Assembly (NCBI GenBank): GCA_017410365.1
Contig: JAFQQY010000016.1
Span: 18,170-82,169, forward strand
Length of the DNA stretch: 64,000 nt
Direction: 5' to 3'
From: Prevotella sp.
GTDB taxonomy: Bacteria > Bacteroidota > Bacteroidia > Bacteroidales > Bacteroidaceae
The translations under genes and the position numbers were made by a program. Of this stretch, positions 25,040 through 33,535 are shown piece after piece; position 1 is the first letter of the stretch; every line of letters starts with the position of its first letter. The notes beneath the pieces are model-generated. The model saw nothing but the letters and a program-made list of their open reading frames with translations. It searched no databases and had not been told where the DNA came from.

Positions 25040-26223
25040 AACTTACGGTAATCATAGTCAACTACAACGTGAAGTTTTTCGTTGAGCAGTGTCTCGACAG
25101 TCTCGAAAGGGCTCTCGATGGCATTGACAGTGAGGTGTTTGTCGTTGACAACCACTCGTCCGACGGGTCAATAGAATACCTGAAGCCACGCTTCCCTAAG
25201 GTCATATTCATAGAAAGCAACCACAATCTGGGCTTTGCCCGCGCCAACAACATGGCAATCAGACAAGCCGAGGGACAATACGTCTTGTTGCTTAATCCCG
25301 ACACCTTTGTAGGCGAGCAAACCATCAAGCAAGCCATCGAGTTCATGGACCAGCATCCAAAGGTAGGTGGCGCGGGTGTCAAAATGTTCAACACCGATGG
25401 CACCAAGGCACTAGAATCCAGAAGAGGATTGCCTACTCCACTCACCTCTTTCTACAAGATGTGCGGACTATGCTCAAAGTTTCCCGAAAGCCGACGTTTC
25501 GGCAAGTACTACATGGGCTATCTCAGTTGGGACAAACCCGAACGCATCGACATCATCAGCGGAGCTTTCTGTCTCATGCGCAAGGAAGCGCTCGACAAGG
25601 CTGGACATCTCGACGAAGACTTCTTCATGTACGGCGAAGACATCGACCTCTCATATCGTCTGCTAAAGGCTGGATACGACAACTGGTATCTGCCTCTACC
25701 CATACTCCACTACAAGGGCGAGAGCACACATAAGAGCTCGTTCCGTTACGTCCACGTGTTCTATCAAGCCATGCTCATCTTCTTCAAGAAGCACTACGGC
25801 CACATGCACCTTTGGGTGACACTGCCTATTAAGGCAGCCATCTACGTGCGCTCGGCTATGGCTTTGGTCAGCATGCTAACCGACAAGGCAAAGAAATCGC
25901 TGGGTTTTGTAGACACTAAACGGAAGTTCCGCAAATACGTTTTCATAGGAACCGACCAAATGCTTGGACAATGCAGACAGATAGCTTATAAAAAAGGTCT
26001 AGATGCAACTTTCCATCTGGCAGACGAGAACATTCAGCAACATGGGCATAATGCCCTGCAACTAGATGACAAGAGCCAATTGGTGGTTGTCTACGACCTT
26101 CAACTCTTCAGCTATGAGAAGGTGCTAGCCATCATGTCTACAAAGCCCGACAAACAAATCACACTGGGCACGTTCAACGCCAACAACGGCATCATAATAA
26201 CCCATAAGGAAACGCTAAGATGA
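25036..26223 (+). CDS. Family 2 glycosyltransferase, rhamnosyltransferase-like
   Basis: A 395-aa enzyme. The GT-A fold starts at once (LTVIIVNYNVKFFVEQCLDS), with VFVVDNHSSDGSIEYL, NLGFARANNMAI and a metal-binding LLLNPDTFV (DxD-like). A later GEDIDLSYRLLKAGYDNWYL holds the acceptor-side acidic motif. It resembles the WcaE/RfbF-like GT2 group that adds sugars to polysaccharides. The last ~110 residues (from about 285) form an extra region with an alternating strand-helix pattern (KYVFIGTDQMLGQCRQIAYK) that I cannot assign. It overlaps both neighbours by 4 nt. Donor and acceptor sugars are unknown. Confidence 0.85.
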   Translation: MKLTVIIVNYNVKFFVEQCLDSLERALDGIDSEVFVVDNHSSDGSIEYLKPRFPKVIFIESNHNLGFARANNMAIRQAEGQYVLLLNPDTFVGEQTIKQAIEFMDQHPKVGGAGVKMFNTDGTKALESRRGLPTPLTSFYKMCGLCSKFPESRRFGKYYMGYLSWDKPERIDIISGAFCLMRKEALDKAGHLDEDFFMYGEDIDLSYRLLKAGYDNWYLPLPILHYKGESTHKSSFRYVHVFYQAMLIFFKKHYGHMHLWVTLPIKAAIYVRSAMALVSMLTDKAKKSLGFVDTKRKFRKYVFIGTDQMLGQCRQIAYKKGLDATFHLADENIQQHGHNALQLDDKSQLVVVYDLQLFSYEKVLAIMSTKPDKQITLGTFNANNGIIITHKETLR

Positions 26224-26732
26224 ACACAGCCCCAACTATAAGCCTAAGAGCAATGGAGCCAGAAGATCTGGACCTGCTTTACACTCTTGAGAACTATCAA
26301 GAGTTGTGGGAAGTGGGATGCACCAACGTGCCATTCTCCAGATATGCCCTCACCGACTATCTTGCCAACACGACCTACGACATATACAAGGACCTGCAGG
26401 TTCGTCTGATCATAGAGAATGAAGAGCATCGCGTCGTTGGCATTATAGACCTGACCTGCTTCGACCCCAAGCACCAAAGGGCTGAACTGGGAATCGTCAT
26501 ACTGAAGGACCTACGCCAACAAGGCTACGCCACAGCTGCCATTGAGGCCATCAGCACCTATGCCCTTCATACATTACACCTGAATCAGCTCTACGCCATA
26601 ATCAACGAGACCAACCAAGCATCGCTCAATTTGTTCAGAAAAGCCGGTTTTACCGATGATACAACACTCCGCAACTGGCTATACGACGGCAAAAACTACC
26701 ATAATGCTATAGTAGCACAAAAATTTTTATAA
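26220..26732 (+). CDS. GNAT-family N-acetyltransferase, RimL/SpeG-like
   Basis: A 170-aa acetyltransferase. The acetyl-CoA site is LGIVILKDLRQQGYATAAI (Q-Q-G-Y-A loop), followed by LHLNQLYAIINETNQASLNL and FRKAGF, the conserved end of the fold. The N-terminus (ISLRAMEPEDLDLLYTLEN) matches RimJ/RimL and spermidine acetyltransferases; which substrate is used cannot be told. It is the last gene of the engB operon. The tRNA promoter begins 17 nt after its stop. Confidence 0.85.
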   Translation: MNTAPTISLRAMEPEDLDLLYTLENYQELWEVGCTNVPFSRYALTDYLANTTYDIYKDLQVRLIIENEEHRVVGIIDLTCFDPKHQRAELGIVILKDLRQQGYATAAIEAISTYALHTLHLNQLYAIINETNQASLNLFRKAGFTDDTTLRNWLYDGKNYHNAIVAQKFL

Positions 26733-26748
26733 AAAAGTCGATAAAAAC

Positions 26749-26779
26749 TTTGCATATTCAGAAAATATGTGTACCTTTG
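26749..26779 (+). promoter_or_regulatory. Promoter of the tRNA-Asp gene
   Basis: TTTG (26749-26752), a 19-bp spacer and TACCTTTG (26772-26779) form an exact consensus promoter. The predicted start is about 15 nt before the tRNA. Confidence 0.8.
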
Positions 26780-26802
26780 CACCCGCAATCAGAAATAAGA
26801 TT

Positions 26803-26876
26803 GGTGCGTTAGTTCAGTTGGTTAGAATGCCTGCCTGTCACGCAGGAGGTCACGGGTTCGAGTCCCGTACGCACCG
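26803..26876 (+). tRNA. tRNA-Asp (GTC)
   Basis: A 74-nt cloverleaf. The acceptor stem GGTGCGT pairs with ACGCACC, with discriminator G, the expected aspartate identity base. The D-arm contains AGTTCAGTTGGTTAGAA. The anticodon stem-loop CCTGC-CTGTCAC-GCAGG shows anticodon GTC. The T-arm contains GGGTTCGAGTCCC. CCA is not encoded. It is a single-gene unit with its own promoter and terminator. Confidence 0.97.
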
Positions 26877-26883
26877 CTTAAGA

Positions 26884-26907
26884 AGTCTGCAACAGCAGGC
26901 TTTTTTT
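26884..26907 (+). terminator. Terminator after tRNA-Asp
   Basis: AGTCTGC (26884-26890) pairs with GCAGGCT (26895-26901), 7 bp with an AACA loop and one G-U pair, followed by a run of seven T. Confidence 0.85.
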
Positions 26908-27034
26908 GTTTATCGCCTTTACTACTCTACTCACAGCAAAACAATCATTACCATCATGAAACTACTATTCAAGAATGCACTCAGGTATGAGAGTAGAGAA
27001 AGAGAGGATGAAAAATGAAAAAGGAGGATGAGAA

Positions 27035-27065
27035 ACAAAAAAGGGGGAGTTGCTTCGTCTCCCCC
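27035..27065 (-). terminator. Terminator of the leu operon
   Basis: On the minus strand GGGGGAG (27065-27059) pairs with CTCCCCC (27049-27043), followed by a T-rich tract (the A-run at 27037-27042 on the plus strand). It lies 12 nt after the leuB stop. Confidence 0.85.
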
Positions 27066-27076
27066 AATATATAAAA

Positions 27077-28138
27077 TTACTTCTTGCTTATATAGTCGAC
27101 AATCCAAGCGCCGACCTCCTTTGTACCGAACTTGCCGGCACCTTCAACCTGAATTTCGGGCGTGCGGACATTAGCATCAAGAGATGCATCGACAGCCTCA
27201 CGGATAAGTGCTCCCTCTGCCTTGAGGTCAAAATACTCAAACAACATAGCCACAGAAAGAATCTGAGCCAAAGGATTGGCAATGTTCAAGCCCTTAGCTT
27301 GTGGCCAGCTGCCGTGGATTGGTTCAAATACAGGTGTGCTCTCGCCTGTTGATGCAGATGGGAGCAAGCCCATAGAACCGCTTATTACAGAACCCTCGTC
27401 GGTAAGGATGTCGCCGAAGGTATTTTCCGTTACCATCACGTCGAAGAATGTAGGTTCCTGAATCATGCGCATAGCAGCATTATCCACATACATATAATCG
27501 GTATTAACCTCTGGATAGTTTGGAGCCATCTCCTGAGCTATCTGACGCCACAGGCGACTAGATGCCAAGACGTTTGCCTTATCAACCACTGTGAGATGCT
27601 TGTTGCGCTTCATGGCATACTCGAAGCCAACCTTCAGAATGCGCTCTATCTCAGGGCGTGTGTAGTAATTGGTATCATACGCCTTGTCATTGTCTTGATA
27701 TTTCTCGCCGAAGTACATGCCACCTGTCAACTCGCGAATACAGATGAAGTCAGCATTCTCAACAAGTTCTGCACGCAGCGGTGACTTGTGGATAAGACAC
27801 TTGAAAGTCTGCACAGGACGGATATTTGCAAACAGGCCAAGTTTCTTGCGCATAGCAAGAAGTCCCTGCTCTGGACGAACCTTTGCCGTTGGGTCATTGT
27901 CGAACTTTGGGTCACCCACTGATGCGAAAAGAACGGCATCAGCTTCCTTGCATATCTGGAATGTCTCTTCAGGGAATGGGTCACCCACCTCATCGATAGC
28001 ATGAGCTCCGCACAATGCCTGTTTGTACTCCACTTCGTGGCCGAACTTGCTTGCCACGGCATTCATTACGGCTACGCCCTGTTCCATGATTTCAGGTCCG
28101 ATGCCATCGCCAGGCAAAACTGCTATTTTCAGTTTCAT
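27077..28138 (-). CDS. leuB: 3-isopropylmalate dehydrogenase
   Basis: A 353-aa NAD-dependent decarboxylating dehydrogenase that makes 2-oxoisocaproate, the third step of leucine synthesis. Seen are PGDGIGPEI at the start, the substrate-loop region [31 protein letters not shown] with the catalytic Lys, and [20 protein letters not shown] with the metal-binding Asp residues, then GLLPSAS and [17 protein letters not shown]. It is the last gene of leuA-leuC-leuD-leuA2-leuB. If the leuA paralogue next door makes citramalate, LeuB would also process beta-methylmalate toward isoleucine. Confidence 0.96.
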   Translation of the reverse strand: MKLKIAVLPGDGIGPEIMEQGVAVMNAVASKFGHEVEYKQALCGAHAIDEVGDPFPEETFQICKEADAVLFASVGDPKFDNDPTAKVRPEQGLLAMRKKLGLFANIRPVQTFKCLIHKSPLRAELVENADFICIRELTGGMYFGEKYQDNDKAYDTNYYTRPEIERILKVGFEYAMKRNKHLTVVDKANVLASSRLWRQIAQEMAPNYPEVNTDYMYVDNAAMRMIQEPTFFDVMVTENTFGDILTDEGSVISGSMGLLPSASTGESTPVFEPIHGSWPQAKGLNIANPLAQILSVAMLFEYFDLKAEGALIREAVDASLDANVRTPEIQVEGAGKFGTKEVGAWIVDYISKK

Positions 28139-28153
28139 AATTCTATTATTGTT

Positions 28154-29686
28154 TTATTGATTAATACTTTCCTCTATAATATTAAGCATCTTGAACGTGG
28201 CCTTAATAGCCGCCTCAGTCTGGTCGGCATCGAGTCCGCGTGTCTTGAACAGTTTGTCGCCATTGCGCCATGTGATGACGGTCTGCACCAAAGCATCGGT
28301 ACGTCCGCCCGGTGGTATGCTTACGGCGTAGTTGGTGAGCACGGGGAAAGAACGACCGAGTTCGTCTTTATAAATCTTTCTAAGCGCCTTTACAAAGGCA
28401 TCGTACTGACCGTCACCTGTCGAGTCGGTTTCATATTGGTTACCATTTATTTCTACCTTGACGCTGGCTATTGGTTTGAGACCGTAGGCCAACGATACCA
28501 TGTAACTAACCAATTTTACGCGCTCATCGGGTACAGCATGCTTGAGCACGTCGCTGACAATGAACGGCAGGTCTTCGGGCGTAACAATCTCCTTTCGGTC
28601 ACCAAGTTCGGTAATACGTCGTGTGACGCGACTGGTCTGTTCTGGTGTAAGTTCAAGACCCAGTTCCTGTAGATTACGTGCAATATTAGCCTTGCCACTA
28701 GTCTTGCCCAAGGCATATTCGCGCTTGCGTCCGAAACGTTCGGGCACGAGTTCATTGCAATATAGGTTGTTCTTATTGTCTCCATCTGCATGTACGCCAG
28801 CCACTTGTGTGAACACGTTCTCGCCTACGATTGGCTGATTTGGTGCCACGGCAATGCTCGAATAGCCTTCTACCAATCGGCTGATGTCATTGAGTTTATT
28901 CTCACAAATGCCTGTATTGGCGTGGAAATGGTCTTTCAATATTGCCTGCACACTGGCCAATGGGGCGTTTCCGCATCGCTCACCCAGTCCATTGACCGTA
29001 ACATGTAATCCACGTGCACCACTAAACACGGCTGCCAACGAGTTGCTTACTGCAAGGTCATAGTCGTTGTGGGCATGGAAATCGAAGTGCAGTTGCGGAT
29101 AGCGCTTTATCATCTTGCGGAAAAACTCAAGCACCTGTAAAGGATTCATGATGCCGAGTGTATCGGGCAACATAAAACGCTTAATGCCAGTATCGCTGAG
29201 GGCATCTACAAGTTGGAAGACATAGTCTGGCGAGTCCTTCATGCCATTACTCCAATCTTCAAGATAGATATTGACAGCGATGTCCTTGCTTTGAGCGTAG
29301 TAGATAGATGTAAGTATGTCGGCTATGTGTTCACCCGGTGTTTTCTTGAGTTGGTGCTGGCAATGCTTCAGCGAGCCTTTAGCCAAAAGATTAATGGTCT
29401 TGCAACCACAATCGTCAATCCAGTCTATTGATTGCTCACCATCGACAAATCCCAACACCTCTACCCTATCCAACTTGCCTATCTGCTTGGCGTAGCGACA
29501 AATCATCTTTACAGCTTCCTTCTCACCGTCTGAAACGCGTGCCGAGGCTACTTCTATACGGTCTACATTGACTTCGTTTAGCAGCATACGGGCAATCATA
29601 AGTTTCTCATGCGGCAGAAAAGAGACTCCACTGGTCTGTTCTCCGTCGCGCAAGGTGCAGTCCATTATTTCAATGTACGACTGCAT
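28154..29686 (-). CDS. 2-isopropylmalate synthase paralogue, possibly citramalate synthase
   Basis: A 510-aa enzyme of the HMGL-like/LeuA group: metal-site segment IMDCTLRDGEQTSGVSF, then FDFHAHNDYDLAVSN, VNGLGERCGNAPL and a C-terminal LeuA-type regulatory domain (YETDSTGDGQYDAFVKAL, AVSIPPGGRTDALVQTVI). It is clearly divergent from the leuA gene at 31745. Placement between leuD and leuB, and a leader peptide with both Leu and Ile codons, make (R)-citramalate synthase (isoleucine by the citramalate route) a reasonable reading; a second isopropylmalate synthase is the alternative. ATG 29686 (MQSYIEIMD) is chosen because it matches relatives and leaves 14 nt after leuD. An upstream ATG at 29722 would overlap leuD. 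Confidence 0.85.
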   Translation of the reverse strand: MQSYIEIMDCTLRDGEQTSGVSFLPHEKLMIARMLLNEVNVDRIEVASARVSDGEKEAVKMICRYAKQIGKLDRVEVLGFVDGEQSIDWIDDCGCKTINLLAKGSLKHCQHQLKKTPGEHIADILTSIYYAQSKDIAVNIYLEDWSNGMKDSPDYVFQLVDALSDTGIKRFMLPDTLGIMNPLQVLEFFRKMIKRYPQLHFDFHAHNDYDLAVSNSLAAVFSGARGLHVTVNGLGERCGNAPLASVQAILKDHFHANTGICENKLNDISRLVEGYSSIAVAPNQPIVGENVFTQVAGVHADGDNKNNLYCNELVPERFGRKREYALGKTSGKANIARNLQELGLELTPEQTSRVTRRITELGDRKEIVTPEDLPFIVSDVLKHAVPDERVKLVSYMVSLAYGLKPIASVKVEINGNQYETDSTGDGQYDAFVKALRKIYKDELGRSFPVLTNYAVSIPPGGRTDALVQTVITWRNGDKLFKTRGLDADQTEAAIKATFKMLNIIEESINQ

Positions 29687-29700
29687 GCGGTTGCCTGGTG

Positions 29701-30297
29701 TTACTTGTTCGCCTGTTCCCATTGTTCAATCTTACCCTTGTTTTCAACTAAGAAGTCAATGTCGTCAAGGGCGTTCATCAAGCAATATTTCTTATAGCCG
29801 TTTATCTCGAATTTCTCGCTCTTACCTGTAGAAAGATTGGTTACAGTCTGATTAGGTAAATCTACCGTGACTTGTGTCTTGGGGTCAGCGTTGATTGATG
29901 CGAACAATTCTGCAAGGAATACCTCGCTTACCACTACAGGCAGCACAAAATTGTTCAGTTCATTGTTCTTGTGTATGTCAGCAAAGAAACTGCTTATGAC
30001 AACTCTGAATCCGTAACCGGCAATGGCCCATGCAGCATGCTCACGACTGGAACCAGAACCGAAGTTCTTACCAGCAACGAGAATGCAACCACCATAGGTT
30101 GGATTGTTCAGCACGAAGTCCTTATTGAGCGAACCGTCAGGATTGTAACGCCAGTCGCGGAATAGGTTGTCACCGAAGAAACTCTCTTCGCGTGTTGTTG
30201 CCTTGAGGAATCTAGCAGGTATTATCTGGTCTGTGTCAACATTTTCCAATGGCAATGGGACACATGTACTCGTAATAGTATCAAACTTTTGCTTCAT
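29701..30297 (-). CDS. leuD: 3-isopropylmalate dehydratase small subunit
   Basis: A 198-aa swivel-domain subunit that with LeuC interconverts 2- and 3-isopropylmalate. Visible are VPLPLENVDTDQIIPARFL, GCILVAGKNFGSGSSREHAA with the substrate-binding loop, and VVISSFFADIHKNNELNNF. Length is normal. It lies 46 nt after leuC. It may also serve citramalate isomerisation. Confidence 0.96.
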   Translation of the reverse strand: MKQKFDTITSTCVPLPLENVDTDQIIPARFLKATTREESFFGDNLFRDWRYNPDGSLNKDFVLNNPTYGGCILVAGKNFGSGSSREHAAWAIAGYGFRVVISSFFADIHKNNELNNFVLPVVVSEVFLAELFASINADPKTQVTVDLPNQTVTNLSTGKSEKFEINGYKKYCLMNALDDIDFLVENKGKIEQWEQANK

Positions 30298-30343
30298 GAC
30301 AATTACTATTATATGTCGTTCAAATAAATGTTTCTAAATATGA

Positions 30344-31738
30344 TTAAATCAGTTTACGCGGGTCGGTAATGACTCCTGTAACAGCAGCAGCCGCTGCTAC
30401 GAGCGGTGAAGCAAGAACTGTACGAGCGCCCGGTCCCTGACGTCCTTCGAAATTACGGTTGGATGTTGACACAGAGAGTTTTCCTGCAGGTATCTTGTCG
30501 TCGTTCATGGCCAAGCAGGCAGAACAACCAGGCTGGCGGATTTCAAAACCGGCAGATTCAAGTATCTTGTCGAGACCTTCCTGACGTATCTGTGCATCTA
30601 CCATCCATGAACCAGGCACAAGCCATGCCACGATGTCTGCTGCCTTTTGGCGCCCCTTGACTATTGAGGCAAAGGCACGGAAGTCCTCTATACGGCCATT
30701 AGTACATGCACCGAGGAAAACGTAGTCAACCTTCTTGCCAAGCATTTGCTCACCTGGTTTGAAACCCATATAGTCTAATGACTTGATATATGATTGGCGA
30801 CCAGCCTCGTCGATAGTGTCGAGCGACGGAATGCCCTCCGTAATGCCCATGCCCATACCAGGATTGGTTCCATAAGTAACCATTGGTTCTATATCTTCAG
30901 CATTGAAAGTCAGTTCCTTGTCGAACACAGCATCCTCACCACTCTTGAGCAGCTTCCACTGCTCTACTGCCTTATCCCAATCTTCACCCTTTGGAGCGTA
31001 CTCGCGACCCTTGATATATTCGAAAGTAACATCATCGGGAGCTATGAATCCGCCTCGTGCTCCCATCTCAATAGAGAGATTACAGAGTGTCAGACGACCT
31101 TCCATCGAGAGGTTGCGAACAGCTTCGCCTGCATACTCAATGAAATAGCCAGTACCGCCAGAGGTGGTCAGTTTTGACATGAGATAGAGCGCTACGTCTT
31201 TAGCAGTAACACCCTTGCCCAACTTACCTTCTATGTTTATGCGCATTGACTTTGGCTTCTGCTGAAGTATGCACTGAGAAGCCATAACCATCTCAACCTC
31301 AGAGGTTCCGATGCCGAAAGCTACAGCTCCCATGGCTCCGTGAGTAGAAGTATGTGAGTCACCACAGACAATAGTCATACCCGGCAGAGAAAGACCGCGC
31401 TCTGGACCAACCACATGGATGATACCGTTACGCTTATCCATCATACCAAAATGCATCAGACCAAAGTCTGAAGCGTTCTTTGCCAATGTATCTACCTGAG
31501 TTTTACTTATAGGGTCTTCTATCGGTTTGTCCTGATCGTGGGTAGGTGTATTATGGTCTGGCATGCAGAATATCTGGTCCGGACGGAAACACTTTAAACC
31601 ACGGGCACGCATGCCTTCAAAAGCCTGAGGACTGGTCACTTCATGGCAATAAAGCCTGTCGATATATAGTTGAGTGGGACCGTCTTCTACGTTCTGAACC
31701 ACGTGTGAATCCCAAATCTTGTCAAAAAGAGTATTCAT
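30344..31738 (-). CDS. leuC: 3-isopropylmalate dehydratase large subunit
   Basis: A 464-aa aconitase-family subunit. The [4Fe-4S] ligands are seen in [14 protein letters not shown] and [33 protein letters not shown] is the family signature, and [20 protein letters not shown] closes it. It follows leuA by 6 nt. Confidence 0.97.
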   Translation of the reverse strand: MNTLFDKIWDSHVVQNVEDGPTQLYIDRLYCHEVTSPQAFEGMRARGLKCFRPDQIFCMPDHNTPTHDQDKPIEDPISKTQVDTLAKNASDFGLMHFGMMDKRNGIIHVVGPERGLSLPGMTIVCGDSHTSTHGAMGAVAFGIGTSEVEMVMASQCILQQKPKSMRINIEGKLGKGVTAKDVALYLMSKLTTSGGTGYFIEYAGEAVRNLSMEGRLTLCNLSIEMGARGGFIAPDDVTFEYIKGREYAPKGEDWDKAVEQWKLLKSGEDAVFDKELTFNAEDIEPMVTYGTNPGMGMGITEGIPSLDTIDEAGRQSYIKSLDYMGFKPGEQMLGKKVDYVFLGACTNGRIEDFRAFASIVKGRQKAADIVAWLVPGSWMVDAQIRQEGLDKILESAGFEIRQPGCSACLAMNDDKIPAGKLSVSTSNRNFEGRQGPGARTVLASPLVAAAAAVTGVITDPRKLI

Positions 31739-31744
31739 ATTTCT

Positions 31745-33247
31745 TTAACGCTTGAATTTATTGATACAATCGATATATGCTTCAACAGAAGCTGTCACTA
31801 TGTCGGTATTGGCACCAAAACCATAGTACATAGAGCCCTCGTACTCAACCTGCATGTGTACCTTACCTACGTCATCAGAACCCTTGCTAATGGCCTGAAT
31901 GGTAAACTCTTTCAGCACCATGTGACGCTTGATAATGTTCTTTAGAGCTTTGATAGCTGCATCGACAGGACCGTTTCCGCTGGCTGATGCCTCGAATTTC
32001 TCGCCTGCAATGTCGAGTCCGATACATGCAACGCTCTTTACTCCCATACCTGTAGTTACTTGCAGGTAGTCAAGCTTGATTCCGTTGGTTGAAGCACGGT
32101 CGGCTCCAGCAAGCATCAAGATATCGTCATCGTTAACTTCCTTCTTCTTGTCTGCAAGTTTCAAGAATTCCTGATATACTGCATCTAGGCGCTCTCCGTC
32201 TATTTCAACTCCAAGGACGCTGAGGCGATGCTTCAAGGCTGCACGACCGCTACGTGCTGTGAGAACGATGGCATTGTCGTCGATACCTACATCTTTAGGG
32301 TCCATGATTTCGTAAGTCTGAACGTTCTTCAGGACACCATCTTGATGAATACCTGACGAATGGGCAAAGGCATTACGTCCTACAACGGCCTTATTAGGCT
32401 GAACCGGCATGTTCATGAGACTTGAAACGAGACGGCTGGTAGGATAAATCTTCTGGGTATTAATATTAGTATCGACATTGATACCTCTGTGGCACTTAAG
32501 AATCATTGCCACCTCCTCGAGCGAGGTATTACCGGCACGCTCACCAATACCGTTGATGGTAACCTCAGCCTGACGGGCACCGTTCATGATGCCTGCTATT
32601 GTGTTGGCAGTGGCCATACCGAGGTCATTATGGCAATGGGTTGAGAGAATGGCCTTGCCTGCGCTCAAACCATCAACATGTTCCATGAGGTACTTGATTT
32701 TAGCTCCAAACTCTGCAGGCAGACAATATCCTGTGGTGTCTGGAATATTGATTACAGTTGCACCTGCCTTAACCACAGCATCAACTACACGAGCAAGGTA
32801 TTCATTGTCGGTACGTCCAGCATCTTCGGCGTAAAACTCAACATCTTCTACGTACCGCTTTGCGTACTTAACAGCAGCAACTGCACGTTCGATGATTTCC
32901 TCTCGATTGGAATTAAACTTATATTTGATATGACTGTCAGATGTACCGATACCTGTGTGGATGCGCTTATGCTTTGCATATTGAAGAGCCTCATTAGCCA
33001 CATCTATATCTTTCTGAACGGCACGGGTCAAGGCGCATATCGTTGGCCATGTAACAGCCTTTGAGATTTCTATAACAGAATTGAAATCGCCTGGGCTTGA
33101 TATCGGGAAACCAGCCTCGATAACATCTACTCCTAATTGCTCTAACTGTTTGGCTACCTGAATCTTCTCTACGGTGTTCAACTGGCAGCCAGGCACTTGC
33201 TCGCCATCGCGAAGCGTTGTGTCAAAAATAAATAATCTGTCGCTCAT
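31745..33247 (-). CDS. leuA: 2-isopropylmalate synthase
   Basis: A 500-aa enzyme that condenses acetyl-CoA with 2-oxoisovalerate, the committed step to leucine. Seen are [18 protein letters not shown] (metal-binding and catalytic residues), [33 protein letters not shown] and [16 protein letters not shown]. The C-terminal regulatory domain (from about 370) carries the likely leucine feedback site ([12 protein letters not shown]). It is the first structural gene after an attenuator leader (33248-33427). Confidence 0.96.
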   Translation of the reverse strand: MSDRLFIFDTTLRDGEQVPGCQLNTVEKIQVAKQLEQLGVDVIEAGFPISSPGDFNSVIEISKAVTWPTICALTRAVQKDIDVANEALQYAKHKRIHTGIGTSDSHIKYKFNSNREEIIERAVAAVKYAKRYVEDVEFYAEDAGRTDNEYLARVVDAVVKAGATVINIPDTTGYCLPAEFGAKIKYLMEHVDGLSAGKAILSTHCHNDLGMATANTIAGIMNGARQAEVTINGIGERAGNTSLEEVAMILKCHRGINVDTNINTQKIYPTSRLVSSLMNMPVQPNKAVVGRNAFAHSSGIHQDGVLKNVQTYEIMDPKDVGIDDNAIVLTARSGRAALKHRLSVLGVEIDGERLDAVYQEFLKLADKKKEVNDDDILMLAGADRASTNGIKLDYLQVTTGMGVKSVACIGLDIAGEKFEASASGNGPVDAAIKALKNIIKRHMVLKEFTIQAISKGSDDVGKVHMQVEYEGSMYYGFGANTDIVTASVEAYIDCINKFKR

Positions 33248-33267
33248 ATCTAATATTATTTTTTACT

Positions 33268-33308
33268 AAAAAAAGAACCTTCCTCACAATTGGAAGTGAG
33301 AAAGGTTC
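33268..33308 (-). terminator. Attenuator terminator of the leu operon leader
   Basis: On the minus strand GAACCTTTCTCAC (33308-33296) pairs with GTGAGGAAGGTTC (33287-33275) over 13 bp with one G-U pair, followed by seven T. It ends 20 nt before leuA. The loop-side bases TCACTTCC (33299-33292) can instead pair with GGAAGTGA (33353-33346), which lies inside the leader-peptide frame, giving a competing antiterminator. Terminator and antiterminator are mutually exclusive, as in amino-acid attenuation. Confidence 0.88.
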
Positions 33309-33329
33309 AATATATATACTATATTCTGA

Positions 33330-33410
33330 CTACATGCATACCTCATCACTTCCGGCCGTTCTACGAAGTCGGATAATATTAATAATATGTAGTAGACTTG
33401 AATAATTCAT
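33330..33410 (-). CDS. leu operon leader peptide, 26 aa
   Basis: A short frame lies between the leuA promoter and its attenuator. After MNYSS it reads LLHIINIIRL, that is CTA-CTA, ATT-ATT, ATT-ATC and CTT: three Leu and four Ile within ten codons. The 3' part of the frame contains the GGAAGTGA antiterminator strand. A ribosome stalled at the Leu/Ile codons for lack of charged tRNA would leave that strand free to block the terminator; completed translation would cover it. Function is inferred from this arrangement, which is the textbook layout of ribosome-mediated attenuation. Use of both Leu and Ile codons suggests control by both amino acids. Confidence 0.8.
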   Translation of the reverse strand: MNYSSLLHIINIIRLRRTAGSDEVCM

Positions 33411-33433
33411 ACTGCTTTTTTTAAAAATCGCTG

Positions 33434-33465
33434 CAAAGTTAGTCAAATATTAGCAAACAGACAAA
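33434..33465 (-). promoter_or_regulatory. Promoter of the leu operon
   Basis: On the minus strand TTTG (33465-33462), a 20-bp spacer and TAACTTTG (33441-33434) match consensus. The predicted leader RNA is about 180 nt, from near 33427 to leuA, and carries the leader peptide and attenuator. Confidence 0.8.
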
Positions 33466-33535
33466 TAAATTGTAAGTTTTTTATTCATTATTGTAACAAA
33501 TACTTCACTTTATGTGATTTTTATTAACAAAATGA

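Noticed and set aside
26767-27018. 83-codon frame across tRNA-Asp
   Set aside because: It runs through the tRNA and its terminator; the tRNA explains the conserved sequence.
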